NCBI RefSeq assembly: GCF_011369485.1
Contig: NZ_VXCA01000003.1
Span: forward strand, 124,001 to 188,000
DNA length: 64,000 bases
DNA from: Pseudomonas atagonensis
GTDB taxonomy: Bacteria; Pseudomonadota; Gammaproteobacteria; Pseudomonadales; Pseudomonadaceae
Direction: 5' to 3'
The notes under the pieces were generated by a model. It saw only the letters and a list, made by a program, of their open reading frames with translations, did not search any database and was not told where the DNA came from. Positions within the stretch are counted from its first letter, which is position 1. Every line of letters starts with the position of its first letter. Both the position numbers and the translations under genes were made by a program. Shown one piece after another: positions 43,264 to 52,060 of the stretch.

Positions 43264-44315
43264 CGGACCTGATAACCGCGACTGCTCAGGCAGTTGCCCT
43301 GCGCCTGGCGATAGGCCTGAACCACTTCAGGCGCCGGTTGATAAGTCGCGGTGCGCGGATCGAAACCGCTTTGCTGCACGGCGTACTGGTAGCACTGATA
43401 ACCGTCCTGCTGCACCTGTTCCGGTGACTGACCGTTGGCCGGATAGGCTTCGACGTCATAACCCTGGGATTGCGGCTGCGGCGGTTGCTGCACTGGTGGC
43501 TCGACCACCACATAGTCCTGCGTCGCCTCCTGATAGGCGTAGTAGGAGCCGGCCGCGAGGAACAGCAGCGATCCACCGATCCATACTTCGCGGGCGTAGT
43601 CCGGCAAGTACTGAATGCGGATCCCTCGTGGTGGCTGCACGACGATGTAGCGCGGGCCTTGCGGGCGATACCAGTAACCGCCGGAATAGAAATAATCCTG
43701 ACCGCGGTACGGCACGCGATAGTCGCGATCCGGGAAACGGTCGATCACATGCCCCGGCCGATATTGCGGGCCCGGCCCCCAACCGTTGCCATGCCCGTCC
43801 GGACGTCCCGGCCAGTGATTGTCGTTGGGCCGATTGTTGGTTTGCCAATGCTGGTTGTTGTAACCGTTCTGCGGACGCTCGTCGCGGTAGTAACCCTGAC
43901 GCGGTTCCTGGGTCTGGCGCACGGCATCGGGCCGTGGCCGGATCGGCAGGCTGTTGGCCGGCAATTGCGGCGGTAGCGGCTGGCGCACCGGGTTGGGATT
44001 GTAGGCTGGCCGATTCTGATCGTGATTCTGCCACTGGCCATTGTTGTTGTGCTGCTGGCCGTTGTGCTCGAACTGACGGCTGTTGTCGCCTCGAATGATC
44101 TCGTTGTTCTGCGGGCGCGGCTGATTCTGTGGCGGCGGATTATTCTGCGGGCGTGGCTGATTATTGCCACCGTGGCCCTGATTGTTGCCCTGATGATCCT
44201 GACCGTGGCCGCCGCCCTCCGGCCCGCGATTCGATTGATCATCGGCAAGCGCTTGCGCACTGATACTCACACACAGCAAACCAACACTGGCCAGACGCCA
44301 GATGCGCGACTTCAT
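43257..44315 (-). CDS. Secreted Asn/Gln/Pro-rich protein (DUF6515-like)
   Basis: 352-residue protein. A signal peptide (cleavage after AQALA, near residue 24) is followed by about 170 residues of low complexity rich in Asn, Gln, Pro, Gly and His (for example NNPPPQNQPRPQNN). Then comes a folded part: YFYSGGYWYRP, YIVVQPPRGIRIQYLPDYAREVWIGG, a hydrophobic segment (SLLFLAAGSYYAYQ), and a C-terminal Gly-Tyr-Gln-Cys-Tyr motif with two cysteines. The YWYRP and PPRG motifs recall DUF6515. GAGGAA precedes the ATG. Probably periplasmic or outer-membrane attached; role unknown. Confidence 0.75.
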   Translation of the reverse strand: MKSRIWRLASVGLLCVSISAQALADDQSNRGPEGGGHGQDHQGNNQGHGGNNQPRPQNNPPPQNQPRPQNNEIIRGDNSRQFEHNGQQHNNNGQWQNHDQNRPAYNPNPVRQPLPPQLPANSLPIRPRPDAVRQTQEPRQGYYRDERPQNGYNNQHWQTNNRPNDNHWPGRPDGHGNGWGPGPQYRPGHVIDRFPDRDYRVPYRGQDYFYSGGYWYRPQGPRYIVVQPPRGIRIQYLPDYAREVWIGGSLLFLAAGSYYAYQEATQDYVVVEPPVQQPPQPQSQGYDVEAYPANGQSPEQVQQDGYQCYQYAVQQSGFDPRTATYQPAPEVVQAYRQAQGNCLSSRGYQVRY

Positions 44316-44376
44316 GAAATTCCTCACTGGGGCTTACGGCCGGTAATTAAGAGGGGCCTGTAGCTAAGACCGGGAT

Positions 44377-44386
44377 GGACATGTCC
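44377..44386. promoter_or_regulatory. GGACATGTCC palindrome upstream of the Asn/Pro-rich protein gene
   Basis: Perfect 10-bp palindrome about 60 bp before the minus-strand start of the secreted protein gene, lying between a possible -35 (TTGCAG) and -10 (TAGCTA) read on the minus strand. Candidate operator; binder unknown. Confidence 0.35.
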
Positions 44387-44462
44387 GGTTCTGCAACAGG
44401 TTATCAGTCACGCAACTTATTTATTGAGGGCGTCGACGCAACGCGGCATAAATCGCGGGCAA

Positions 44463-44491
44463 GAAAAAAGGGAGACCCGTCGGCCTCCCTT
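44463..44491 (-). terminator. Strong Rho-independent terminator read on the minus strand
   Basis: AAGGGAG and CTCCCTT arms (44485-44491 and 44468-44474, read on the minus strand) enclose a 10-base loop with further CC/GG pairing and run into six T. It ends a minus-strand transcript starting upstream of the Lrp gene, although no recognised gene lies between. Confidence 0.75.
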
Positions 44492-44636
44492 CTAGAGAAC
44501 TTCGTCCTGGCTCGACGCTTTTGACGTCGGCTCACCTCACGCCGTCTTCTGGACAGTGTGCAGCTCGGGGGCCAGCACAACCCCGGTGGGGGTGGCGGCC
44601 GCGGCGGGCCTGATAGGCGGGCCGCTGTGGACTGTG

Positions 44637-44717
44637 TTACCGAGCAGTGATTCTGGTGATAAGAATAGGCCCGAGGCCGCGACAGATGATTGCGAAGATT
44701 GCTGAAATAAACACCAC
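44637..44717 (-). CDS. Possible 26-residue Ile-rich leader peptide
   Basis: A GTG-GTG start opens a 26-codon frame. It reads VVFISAIFAIIC followed by RGLGPILITRITAR: seven Ile, two Leu and two Val. No strong ribosome site is seen (AAGTG only). It lies between a candidate promoter and a GC-rich structured segment ending in a terminator, as leader peptides do. An overlapping 62-codon frame from a TTG at 44725 exists and cannot be ruled out. Confidence 0.3.
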   Translation of the reverse strand: MVFISAIFAIICRGLGPILITRITAR

Positions 44718-44747
44718 TTGCGCAATTTTTAACCCTGGATAGATAAT
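44718..44747 (+). promoter_or_regulatory. Candidate promoter of the Lrp-type gene
   Basis: TTGCGC (44718-44723) with TAGATA (44740-44745, 16-bp spacer) or GATAAT (44742-44747, 18-bp spacer), 33 bp before the ATG. It overlaps the minus-strand leader candidate, so the two promoters would face away from each other. Confidence 0.4.
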
Positions 44748-44779
44748 CCGCCGCAATAGTTACAACCAAGGACAGATTG

Positions 44780-45259
44780 ATGAGCAAACTCGACCGTTAC
44801 GACCTGAGCATTTTGGCGGAATTGCAGCGCGATGCCCGCATCTCCAACCAGGAGTTGGCCGAGCGCATCGGTCTGTCGCCGTCGCCATGCTCGCGCCGGG
44901 TCAAGCAATTGGAGGATGACGGCTATATCTCGCGTCAGGTGGCGTTGCTTGATCGCAAAATGCTCGGCCTGAGCCTGACCGCGTACGTGCTGATCGGCAT
45001 GGACCGGCACACGCCGGAGCGCTTCGAAAACTTCGAAGCGGCGATCCGTACGTTGCCGCAGGTGCTGGAGTGCAGTCTGGTGACGGGCGTGGATGCCGAC
45101 TATCAGTTGAAAGTGGTGGTGCCGGACATGGATCACTATCAGAAACTGTTGCTGGGACACCTGACCCGGATTGAAGGCGTGACCAGCGTGCGCTCGAGTT
45201 TTGTGCTGAATCAGGTGCTCAACAGCACCGAACTGCCGCTGACTCATTTGCGTAGCTGA
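44780..45259 (+). CDS. Lrp/AsnC-family regulator
   Basis: 159-residue regulator: KLDRYDLSILAELQRDARISNQELAERIGLSPSPCSRRVKQLEDDGYI is a typical Lrp helix-turn-helix, followed by the RAM domain (LSLTAYVLIGMD...LVTGVDADYQLKVVVPDMDHYQKLL). AAGGA lies 7 bases before this ATG. I remember an Lrp-type gene in the same place in P. aeruginosa. Its own upstream region contains the Ile-rich leader candidate. Confidence 0.9.
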   Translation: MSKLDRYDLSILAELQRDARISNQELAERIGLSPSPCSRRVKQLEDDGYISRQVALLDRKMLGLSLTAYVLIGMDRHTPERFENFEAAIRTLPQVLECSLVTGVDADYQLKVVVPDMDHYQKLLLGHLTRIEGVTSVRSSFVLNQVLNSTELPLTHLRS

Positions 45260-45365
45260 AATCGACGAATGACTGCGGCACACCGACGCAGGTCAATGCT
45301 GCGTCGTTCGCCGCTGGCGTATACTTCCGGCCGCCCTTTCAGCCGCACAGCGCCGGAGATGCCCG

Positions 45366-45575
45366 ATGGATCCAGCCGTATTTGAAGAGTGGATGATGAC
45401 CGGACTGGTCAGCATCCTGATCATTTTCATGGGTTTCATCGTCTGGGATCTGGCGAAGAAGTCGAAGGCCGGGCGCTTTGGCTCGTTCATTCTATTCTTC
45501 GTGCTGGGCCTAGGCGTGGCCGCGTTCATCATCAAAAGTGTGGTGATCGGCCTGATTGAGTCCGGCGCCTTATAA
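45366..45575 (+). CDS. DUF2788-type small membrane protein
   Basis: 69-residue protein with two hydrophobic helices ([18 protein letters not shown] and [27 protein letters not shown]) joined by a basic loop KKSKAGRFG. It fits DUF2788, a small inner-membrane family of unknown role in pseudomonads. Its last 6 bp overlap the end of the convergent pseudouridine synthase gene. Confidence 0.75.
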   Translation: MDPAVFEEWMMTGLVSILIIFMGFIVWDLAKKSKAGRFGSFILFFVLGLGVAAFIIKSVVIGLIESGAL

Positions 45576-46205
45576 GCGCGCCGGCACTTCCTTCCACTGG
45601 CCCTGATCGAGCCCTTCGATCGTCCAGTCACCGATTCTGACCCGCACCAGCCGCAAGGTCGGCAGCCCCACCGCCGCCGTCATCCGCCGCACCTGACGGT
45701 TACGTCCTTCGCGAATCACCAGCTCCAGCCAGGTTGTCGGTATGGTCGCGCGAAAGCGTACCGGCGGATTACGCGGCCACAGTTCGGGTTCGTCCAGTTG
45801 CCTCGCTTCGGCGGGCAAGGTCATGCCGTCATTCAGTTCGACGCCTTCGCGCAGACGCTGCAATTGCTCGGCGGTCGGCACGCCTTCGACCTGCACCCAA
45901 TAGGTCTTGGCCAGTTTGTGCTTGGGGTCGGCAATGCGCGCCTGCAACTGGCCGTCATTGGTCAGCAACAACAAACCTTCACTGTCGCGATCAAGACGTC
46001 CGGCCGGATAGATGCCGGGCACATCAATGTAATCCTTGAGGGTCGCCCGCCCTTCACCGTCGCTGAACTGCGTCAGCACGTCGAACGGTTTGTTGAACAG
46101 GATCAGCTTCGGCTCGGCCGGTGGCGCTTTGGCGACACGGCGCGGGGCAGACAATTGAGGCTTCGCGCCGGGGCGGCGGGAAGGTGGACGCGGGGGACGG
46201 GACAT
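45570..46205 (-). CDS. rluE: RsuA/RluB/E-family 23S rRNA pseudouridine synthase (RluE-like)
   Basis: 211-residue enzyme without an S4 domain, as in RluE. It has a basic N-terminal extension ([15 protein letters not shown]), then [16 protein letters not shown], the catalytic Asp in [30 protein letters not shown] and the closing [31 protein letters not shown]. RluE modifies U2457 of 23S rRNA in E. coli. The ATG used is two codons inside a TTG. Confidence 0.9.
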   Translation of the reverse strand: MSRPPRPPSRRPGAKPQLSAPRRVAKAPPAEPKLILFNKPFDVLTQFSDGEGRATLKDYIDVPGIYPAGRLDRDSEGLLLLTNDGQLQARIADPKHKLAKTYWVQVEGVPTAEQLQRLREGVELNDGMTLPAEARQLDEPELWPRNPPVRFRATIPTTWLELVIREGRNRQVRRMTAAVGLPTLRLVRVRIGDWTIEGLDQGQWKEVPARL

Positions 46206-46277
46206 GGGCAAAACAACATCTGGCGATCTGGGCTGACAATGCTAGTGCCCGGATCGCCAAATGACCACGACTAACCG

Positions 46278-47741
46278 TTAACGGAACGGCGGCTCGTCGA
46301 AGCTGCGCAGTTTGCGCGAGTGCAGCGAGTTAAGTTCGGTGCGCAGCAGGTCCACCGCTTCGATGCCGATCTTCAAGTGCTGGCTGACCGCGCGCTCGTA
46401 GAACGCGTTGGCCGAACCCGGCAACTTGATTTCACTGTGCAGCGGTTTATCCGACACGCACAGCAACGTGCCGTACGGCACCCGCAGGCGATAACCCTGC
46501 GCGGCAATCGTGCCGCTTTCCATGTCCACCGCGACAGCGCGGGACAGGTTGATCAACGGACGCTCCTGCGCCCAGCGCAGTTCCCAGTTGCGGTCGTCGT
46601 AGGTCAGCACGGTGCCGGTGCGCAGGCGCTTTTTCAGGTCGTCGCCCTTTTCACCGGTGATGTTTGCAGCGGCTTGCTGAAGGGCAAGCTGCACTTCCGC
46701 CAGCGCCGGGATCGGAATGTTCGGCGGTACCACGCGATCAAGAATGCCGTCGCGACGCATATAAGCGTGGGCCAGCACGTAGTCACCGATGGTCTGCGAC
46801 TGACGCAGGCCACCGCAGTGGCCGATCATCAGCCAGCAATGCGGACGCAGCACTGCAAGGTGATCGGTGATGTTCTTGGCGTTGGACGGGCCGACACCGA
46901 TATTCACCAGCGTCACGCCGTGGCCATCGCTGGCGATCAGGTGATAGGCCGGCATCTGGTAACGGTGCCAGACCACACCGGCGGCAATCGCCGACGCTTC
47001 GCCGTGATCCATGCCCTTCTCGATGACCACGTTGCCCGGCAGCACCATGCGCACGAATCGCGGGTCGCGGCGCAATTGCTCCAGACCGTGAACGATGAAC
47101 TGGTCGACGTAACGGTGATAGTTGGTCAGCAGAATCCACGGCTGCACATGACGCCAGTCGCTGCCGGTGTAGTGCACCAGTCGGCGCAGCGAGAAGTCCA
47201 CGCGCGCCGCATCAAACAGCGCCAGCGGCAGTGGATCGGTGTTTTCCCAGTCGTAGAGACCATCGGCGATGCCGTCGGTGGCGGCGGACAGGTCGGTACT
47301 CGGGAACACCCGCGCCAGCACGGCGGCGGTGACGCCGGAACCGGCCAGCTCATCGCCCTGCTCGACCACGTACGGGTACGGAATGTTCTGCTGACTGACG
47401 CCGACTTCCACGGTCACGGTGAAGTCGTGCATCAACGGCACCAGCTGTTCCAGCAGGTATTTGCGGAAGGCTTTCGGATGGGTGACGGTGACGCTGTAAG
47501 TGCCCGGCAATTGCACTTTGGCGTAAGCACGGGTGGTCTGCGGGACTTCGCCCTGGCAGTGATAGGTCAGACGCAGTTCGGGATAACGGAACAGAGCACG
47601 CTGCTCGGCGTCGGGCTCGACGCGATCCTTGAGATACCGCTTGAGCGCCGAGTTCAGCGCGGTGGTGGCCCGCTCGTGCAGCTCGGCCAGACGATCCACG
47701 GCTTGTTCGGCGGTTTGAACGACAATAAACGCTTCGGTCAC
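46278..47741 (-). CDS. amn: AMP nucleosidase
   Basis: 487 residues from a GTG with AGGAAG upstream; E. coli Amn is about 484. The enzyme cleaves AMP to adenine and ribose 5-phosphate. The N-terminal regulatory domain includes the AYAKVQLPGTYSVTVTHPKAFRKYL stretch. The C-terminal nucleoside-phosphorylase-like domain has VTLVNIGVGPSNAKNITDHLAVLRP, MIGHCGGLR and the substrate-binding AVDMESGTIAAQGYRLRVPYGTLLCVSDKPLH. A REP pair separates it from the acyl-CoA dehydrogenase gene. Confidence 0.95.
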   Translation of the reverse strand: MTEAFIVVQTAEQAVDRLAELHERATTALNSALKRYLKDRVEPDAEQRALFRYPELRLTYHCQGEVPQTTRAYAKVQLPGTYSVTVTHPKAFRKYLLEQLVPLMHDFTVTVEVGVSQQNIPYPYVVEQGDELAGSGVTAAVLARVFPSTDLSAATDGIADGLYDWENTDPLPLALFDAARVDFSLRRLVHYTGSDWRHVQPWILLTNYHRYVDQFIVHGLEQLRRDPRFVRMVLPGNVVIEKGMDHGEASAIAAGVVWHRYQMPAYHLIASDGHGVTLVNIGVGPSNAKNITDHLAVLRPHCWLMIGHCGGLRQSQTIGDYVLAHAYMRRDGILDRVVPPNIPIPALAEVQLALQQAAANITGEKGDDLKKRLRTGTVLTYDDRNWELRWAQERPLINLSRAVAVDMESGTIAAQGYRLRVPYGTLLCVSDKPLHSEIKLPGSANAFYERAVSQHLKIGIEAVDLLRTELNSLHSRKLRSFDEPPFR

Positions 47742-47848
47742 GATCAGCTTCCTGTGTTCTGACTTGCAGAGCTTCATCTTGCCTGCATCGTGGCGTCACG
47801 GGAACAGTGGCGTTGTGGCTGTACCGCAATCTTTCCAACAAAGAAGAT

Positions 47849-47947
47849 CCCCTGTGTGAGCGGGCTTGCTCGCGAATGCGGTGTGCCATTCAACATTGAG
47901 GTCGCCTGCTATACCGCATTCGCGAGCAAGCCCGCTCCCACAAGGGG
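47849..47947. repeat. Long GTGGGAG-type palindrome pair
   Basis: CCCCTGTGTGAGCGGGCTTG from 47849 and, ending at 47947, the inverse CAAGCCCGCTCCCACAAGGGG-type arm. Inner GCGAATGCGGTGT / ACCGCATTCGC extends the stem. One base differs (GTGTGAG for GTGGGAG). Lies between the amn start and the acyl-CoA dehydrogenase stop. Confidence 0.9.
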
Positions 47948-47959
47948 ATTTGTGGCGTG

Positions 47960-49609
47960 TCAGAAACCATGCGGCGTCGAACGGGCGACGATGGCTTCGA
48001 CGTCGAGACCTCGCGGCAACGCGCCGTAGGCGCGGCCACCACCGCTCAAGCGGCTGGCAATGAAAGCATCGCTGACGGCTGAGTTTCCGGCCTCCAGCAA
48101 CAATTTCGCCTGCAAGCCGAGGGCAATGTCCTCGGTCAACTGCCGCGCCCGATACTGAATGTCGCTGGTGTCCTTGAACTGCGTCTGCAACTGCTGAATA
48201 TGCGCCGCCAGGCGTTTGTCGCCATGGCCGTCGCCCAACTCATGGAACAACACATCGAGCACGCCCGGCTCTTTCGACAACGCCCGCAGCACATCAAGGC
48301 ACTGCACATTCCCCGAACCTTCCCACGTCGAATTCACCGGCGCCTCGCGGTACAGGCGCGGCAGGATGCTGTCCTCGACATACCCCGCGCCGCCCATGCA
48401 TTCAGCGGCTTCGTTGATCATTGCCGGCGCACGTTTGCAGATCCAGTATTTGCCCACCGCCGTCACCAGCCGGGCGAATTGCGCTTCGTGGCGATCATCC
48501 AGATGATCCAGTGCCTTGCCCATGCGCAGACTCAAAGCCAATGCCGCTTCGCTCTCAAGCGCCAGATCGGCCAGTACGTTTTGCATCAACGGTTGTTCGC
48601 TGAGCAGTTTGCCACCGACCTTGCGGTGCGCGCAGTGATGGCTGGCCTGGGTCAGTGCCTGGCGCATCAGCGAACTTGAACCGACCATGCAATCGAAACG
48701 GGTCATCGCGACCATTTCGATAATGGTCGGCACGCCGCGCCCTTCTTCACCGACCATCCACGCCAGCGCCCCGCGAAACTCGACTTCACTGGAGGCGTTG
48801 GACTGGTTGCCGAGTTTGTTTTTCAGCCGCTGGATGTAGAACTGATTGCGCGTGTCGTCCGGGCGATGGCGCGGCAGCAGGAAGCAGCTCAGGCCCTTGT
48901 CGGTCTGCGCCAGAGTGAGGAACGCATCGCACATCGGCGCCGAGCAGAACCATTTGTGCCCGACCAGTTCATAGGCCTGCCCCGGGCCGCTGACGCCGAC
49001 CGGATAGGCCTTGGTGGTGTTGGCGCGCACGTCGGTGCCGCCCTGTTTCTCGGTCATCGCCATGCCGATGGTCACGCCGGCCTTGTGCGCCATGCCGACA
49101 TTGCGCGGGTCGTATTCGGTGGCGAGGATTTTCGGCAGCCACTGCTCGGCCAGATTTGGCTGCAAGCGCATCGCCGGCACACTGGCGAAGGTCATGGTCA
49201 ACGGGCAACCGCTGCCAGCCTCGGCCTGACTGTGCAGGTAACTCATGGAGGCGCGGGCGACATGCGCACCGTCCTGCGGATGGGTCCAGGGCAATGAGGT
49301 CAGGCCGTGCTCGATCGCCGTGCGCATCAGCTCGTGATACGCCGGATGAAATTCCACCAGATCGATGCGATGGCCGTAGCGATCGTGGCTGGCAAACACC
49401 GGTTTGTTTTGATTGGCGAGGAACCCGGCCTCCATCAGCGGCCCGCCGGCCAGCGCGCCGTAGGCGTCGATCCGCGACTCGGCCCAACCGGCGCCGAACC
49501 TGCGCGACCACTCCTGCAACGGCAGGTCGATGCGATAGAGGTTGGTGCCGTCCAGCGACGGTGGCTGGTTGGTGACTTCGTGGGTTTCGGCGAACTGATG
49601 CAGGTTCAT
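47960..49609 (-). CDS. AidB-like acyl-CoA dehydrogenase-family flavoprotein
   Basis: 549-residue flavoprotein. The AidB-type N-terminal extension (ETHEVTNQPPSLDGTNLYRID...LQEW) precedes the dehydrogenase fold with GMAMTEKQGGTDVRANTT (FAD region), HKWFCSAPMCDAFLTLAQ, GVPTIIEMVAMTRFDCMVGSSSLMRQAL and the base-containing NSTWEGSGNVQCLDVLRAL. E. coli AidB binds DNA and answers alkylation damage; relatives may instead act on acyl-CoA. AGGAG precedes the ATG. Confidence 0.88.
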   Translation of the reverse strand: MNLHQFAETHEVTNQPPSLDGTNLYRIDLPLQEWSRRFGAGWAESRIDAYGALAGGPLMEAGFLANQNKPVFASHDRYGHRIDLVEFHPAYHELMRTAIEHGLTSLPWTHPQDGAHVARASMSYLHSQAEAGSGCPLTMTFASVPAMRLQPNLAEQWLPKILATEYDPRNVGMAHKAGVTIGMAMTEKQGGTDVRANTTKAYPVGVSGPGQAYELVGHKWFCSAPMCDAFLTLAQTDKGLSCFLLPRHRPDDTRNQFYIQRLKNKLGNQSNASSEVEFRGALAWMVGEEGRGVPTIIEMVAMTRFDCMVGSSSLMRQALTQASHHCAHRKVGGKLLSEQPLMQNVLADLALESEAALALSLRMGKALDHLDDRHEAQFARLVTAVGKYWICKRAPAMINEAAECMGGAGYVEDSILPRLYREAPVNSTWEGSGNVQCLDVLRALSKEPGVLDVLFHELGDGHGDKRLAAHIQQLQTQFKDTSDIQYRARQLTEDIALGLQAKLLLEAGNSAVSDAFIASRLSGGGRAYGALPRGLDVEAIVARSTPHGF

Positions 49610-49702
49610 TACGGGGCTCCTTTGGTCAGCCAGGGCTTCAGTTAAGCACCGCCCCGTGGCCGAACAAAGTGTCATTTACGCCGAACATCCGGCGCTTTTA
49701 CC

Positions 49703-52060
49703 CTAGCGCGTACCCAGCACCCGACGCGTCAGAGCCACTTGCAAGTCTTCGAATTTCACCGGTTTGTGCAGATAATCGATCGTCATACCCGGCGCGCAGA
49801 GCTCGCGCTCGGCACTGAGCGCCAGCATGAACACCGGCAGATGAGCACACCCCGGCAAGGCGTGAATCTGACAACACAGCGACACGCCGTCGTGCTGCGG
49901 CAACTGGCAATCGATCAGCACTGCATCGAACGTTTCACGCTGCAGGTATTCCAGCGCCGCAATGCTGGTGTCTGCGGTGCGCACGCGGAAGCCGAGTTTG
50001 AGCAACATGCCACGCATCACCAATTGGTTGACGCTGTTGTCGTCGACCAGCAGCACCGTGCAATCCTGCGGCGCACGGTGAATCGCCTGCGCGAAGACCG
50101 GCGCGGACGCCACCTCGACCACCGGCAGGTCAAACTCGACATCCAACTGGAAGCGGCTGCCACGACCGGGCTCGGAGCGATGAGTGAGCTTACCGCCGAG
50201 CAACTCCACCAATTGTCGGCAGATCGCCAGGCCAACGCCCAGCCCGCCATACTCGCGGGTCATCGAACCGTCGAGCTGGAAGAAACGCTGATACATCGTC
50301 GCCTCACCGAGATCGGTGAAACCGATGCCGGTGTCGATCACCGCAAACGACAAGGCCAGACGATTGTCCGTCGACGGTTTGCCGGTGACCCGCAGCGCCA
50401 GACCACCGACGCGGGTGAACTTGATGGCGTTATCGAGCAGGCATTCCAGACATTGCGCGAGCTTGGCGCTGTCACCGTGCAAACGATCCGGCAGGGTCGG
50501 CAGTACATCGACCTTGAAGTCCAGCGACTTGCTCGACGCATTGCCGTCGAACTGCACGTACAACGCTTCAACCACCGCGCGCAGGCTGAAACTGCCCGGC
50601 GTTGCCTTGAGCTTGCCGGCCTGCAGTTCGGTCAGCGTAAGGATGCCGTTGACCATGCGCATCATGTCCCGGGCAGAACCGGCGGCCGTCTGTTGGTATT
50701 GCTCAAGCTCGGGATCCAGATCGACGGTCTGCATCAGTTCCAGCGAACCGATCACGCCGTTCATCGGCGTGCGCAATTCGTGGGTCAGGGTCGCGAGGAA
50801 CTCGTCCTTGAGCTTGTTGCTGTGGGCCAGTTGCTGGTTGAGCACTTCGAGTTTCTGCCCGGCATCGAACAACGTCTGCGCCTGCTGTTCACGCATGGCG
50901 TTGATGCGATCGGCCAGCGCCAGCGACAGCAGCGCCACTTCGATGGCCGAGCCGATCTGGCTGGCGTACATGGTCAGGAATACGTTCGGCAGGAAGCCGA
51001 GCACCATCAGCGTATTGACGATGCCGCCGAGCAGAAACGCCGACCAGGCAATGATGAAATAACGCGCCACGCGCAGGCCACGCCACCAGGCGAGGATCCC
51101 CGCCGCGAAGATCACCACGGTGAAGGTCAGCGCCAGCGTCGTCGCCAGGCGCAGGGCCAAGCCGTAACTGGTCATCAACGACAGACCAATGACCAGCGCG
51201 CCAAACGCGATCAGGCCGATCAGCAAGCGATCAAGCCAGGGGCTGTGGGTTTTGGTCTGCAGGAAGCTACGGGCGAACTGGCTGCCGAACAGACCGGCGC
51301 AGCCGATAAAGAACGGTGTCGCGGCGTTGGCCCACCATGGATTGTTCGGCCAGAAGTATTCGACGGCTGCGCCGTTCACAGACAATTGATAAAGACCGAA
51401 CGAGGCGATGTAAAAGATGTAATAGAGGTAACTGGTGTCACGCACGCTGAGGTAGATGAACAGGTTGTAAACCACCATCCCCAGCAGCACGCCATAAATG
51501 ATGCCCAGCACATACAGGCGCACGGGTTGGTCTTCAAGGTATGCGGTGCTCGACCATAACGTCACCGGCGCCTGGATCGACCCTTCACTGGCCAGTCGCA
51601 AATAAACGGTCTGCGGTTGATTCGGTTCGAAGGCCAGGTCGAACAGGTAATTGTTCTGATGAATCTCGCGACTGGCGAACGGCAAGGCGTCACCGGTTTG
51701 CCGGGCCAGACGATAGCCGCCATTGGTATCGGGCAGGTACAGGTCGAGATGATCGAGCGGTGGATACGCCAGCTCCAGCAGCCAGGTGCGCTGGGCGGCA
51801 GGGTTGCTCGGACGGTATTGCAGATCGATCTTCAGCCAGAACGCCGAACGCGAGTAACCGGCATTGAGCGTGGCTTTGTCATGGGCCTTGAAATTGCCGG
51901 CAGCGGCCTGCGCACGGACGTCGGCAATGCTCGCCTGACCGCTTGGGTCTTCGAACACTTGCAGCGACCGGCCCAGCGGGAGGCTCTGGGTGAATTCGTC
52001 GAATTCGACAGCGCTCGCCAGGAGGGGCAAGCAGAACAACAACATCAGCAAATAGCGCAT
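49703..52060 (-). CDS. ladS: LadS-like hybrid sensor histidine kinase
   Basis: 785 residues from MRYLLMLLFCLPLLASA, a signal peptide; an ATG seven codons upstream is possible. Domain order: a periplasmic 7TMR-DISMED2 domain (about 25-180), seven membrane segments (about 180-385), coiled coil, HisKA with His427 in FLATLTHELRTPMNG, HATPase (LLDNAIKF, DTGIGF, GGLGVGLAI) and a receiver domain (LLVDDNS, phospho-Asp in VLIDCQLPQHDG). In P. aeruginosa LadS works with RetS on GacS to raise RsmY/RsmZ and favour biofilm. The adjacent thiD-thiE-hemL order also fits ladS. Confidence 0.88.
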   Translation of the reverse strand: MRYLLMLLFCLPLLASAVEFDEFTQSLPLGRSLQVFEDPSGQASIADVRAQAAAGNFKAHDKATLNAGYSRSAFWLKIDLQYRPSNPAAQRTWLLELAYPPLDHLDLYLPDTNGGYRLARQTGDALPFASREIHQNNYLFDLAFEPNQPQTVYLRLASEGSIQAPVTLWSSTAYLEDQPVRLYVLGIIYGVLLGMVVYNLFIYLSVRDTSYLYYIFYIASFGLYQLSVNGAAVEYFWPNNPWWANAATPFFIGCAGLFGSQFARSFLQTKTHSPWLDRLLIGLIAFGALVIGLSLMTSYGLALRLATTLALTFTVVIFAAGILAWWRGLRVARYFIIAWSAFLLGGIVNTLMVLGFLPNVFLTMYASQIGSAIEVALLSLALADRINAMREQQAQTLFDAGQKLEVLNQQLAHSNKLKDEFLATLTHELRTPMNGVIGSLELMQTVDLDPELEQYQQTAAGSARDMMRMVNGILTLTELQAGKLKATPGSFSLRAVVEALYVQFDGNASSKSLDFKVDVLPTLPDRLHGDSAKLAQCLECLLDNAIKFTRVGGLALRVTGKPSTDNRLALSFAVIDTGIGFTDLGEATMYQRFFQLDGSMTREYGGLGVGLAICRQLVELLGGKLTHRSEPGRGSRFQLDVEFDLPVVEVASAPVFAQAIHRAPQDCTVLLVDDNSVNQLVMRGMLLKLGFRVRTADTSIAALEYLQRETFDAVLIDCQLPQHDGVSLCCQIHALPGCAHLPVFMLALSAERELCAPGMTIDYLHKPVKFEDLQVALTRRVLGTR

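Larger units (their letters stand above)
44492..44770 (-). promoter_or_regulatory. Candidate minus-strand leader transcript with attenuator-like layout
   Basis: This occupies most of the 464-bp gap before the Lrp gene. On the minus strand a promoter-like pair TTGGTT / TTATCT (17-bp spacer, about 44745-44770) is followed by a branched-chain-rich short ORF, then very GC-rich sequence with several possible hairpins, among them ACAGTCC...CACACTGT pairing across about 75 bases, then the terminator at 44463. The layout is that of a peptide attenuator or a small RNA. No amino-acid biosynthetic gene lies downstream. Confidence 0.35.

Noticed and set aside
44404..44787. A 127-codon frame on the minus strand before the Lrp gene
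   Set aside because: Arg/Pro-rich, no domain, and it crosses the terminator at 44463-44491 and the Lrp promoter. The short Ile-rich frame inside the region is reported instead as a low-confidence leader.
49739..51559. A 606-codon open frame antisense to ladS
   Set aside because: Shadow of a GC-rich gene; the ladS frame holds sensor, kinase and receiver domains.
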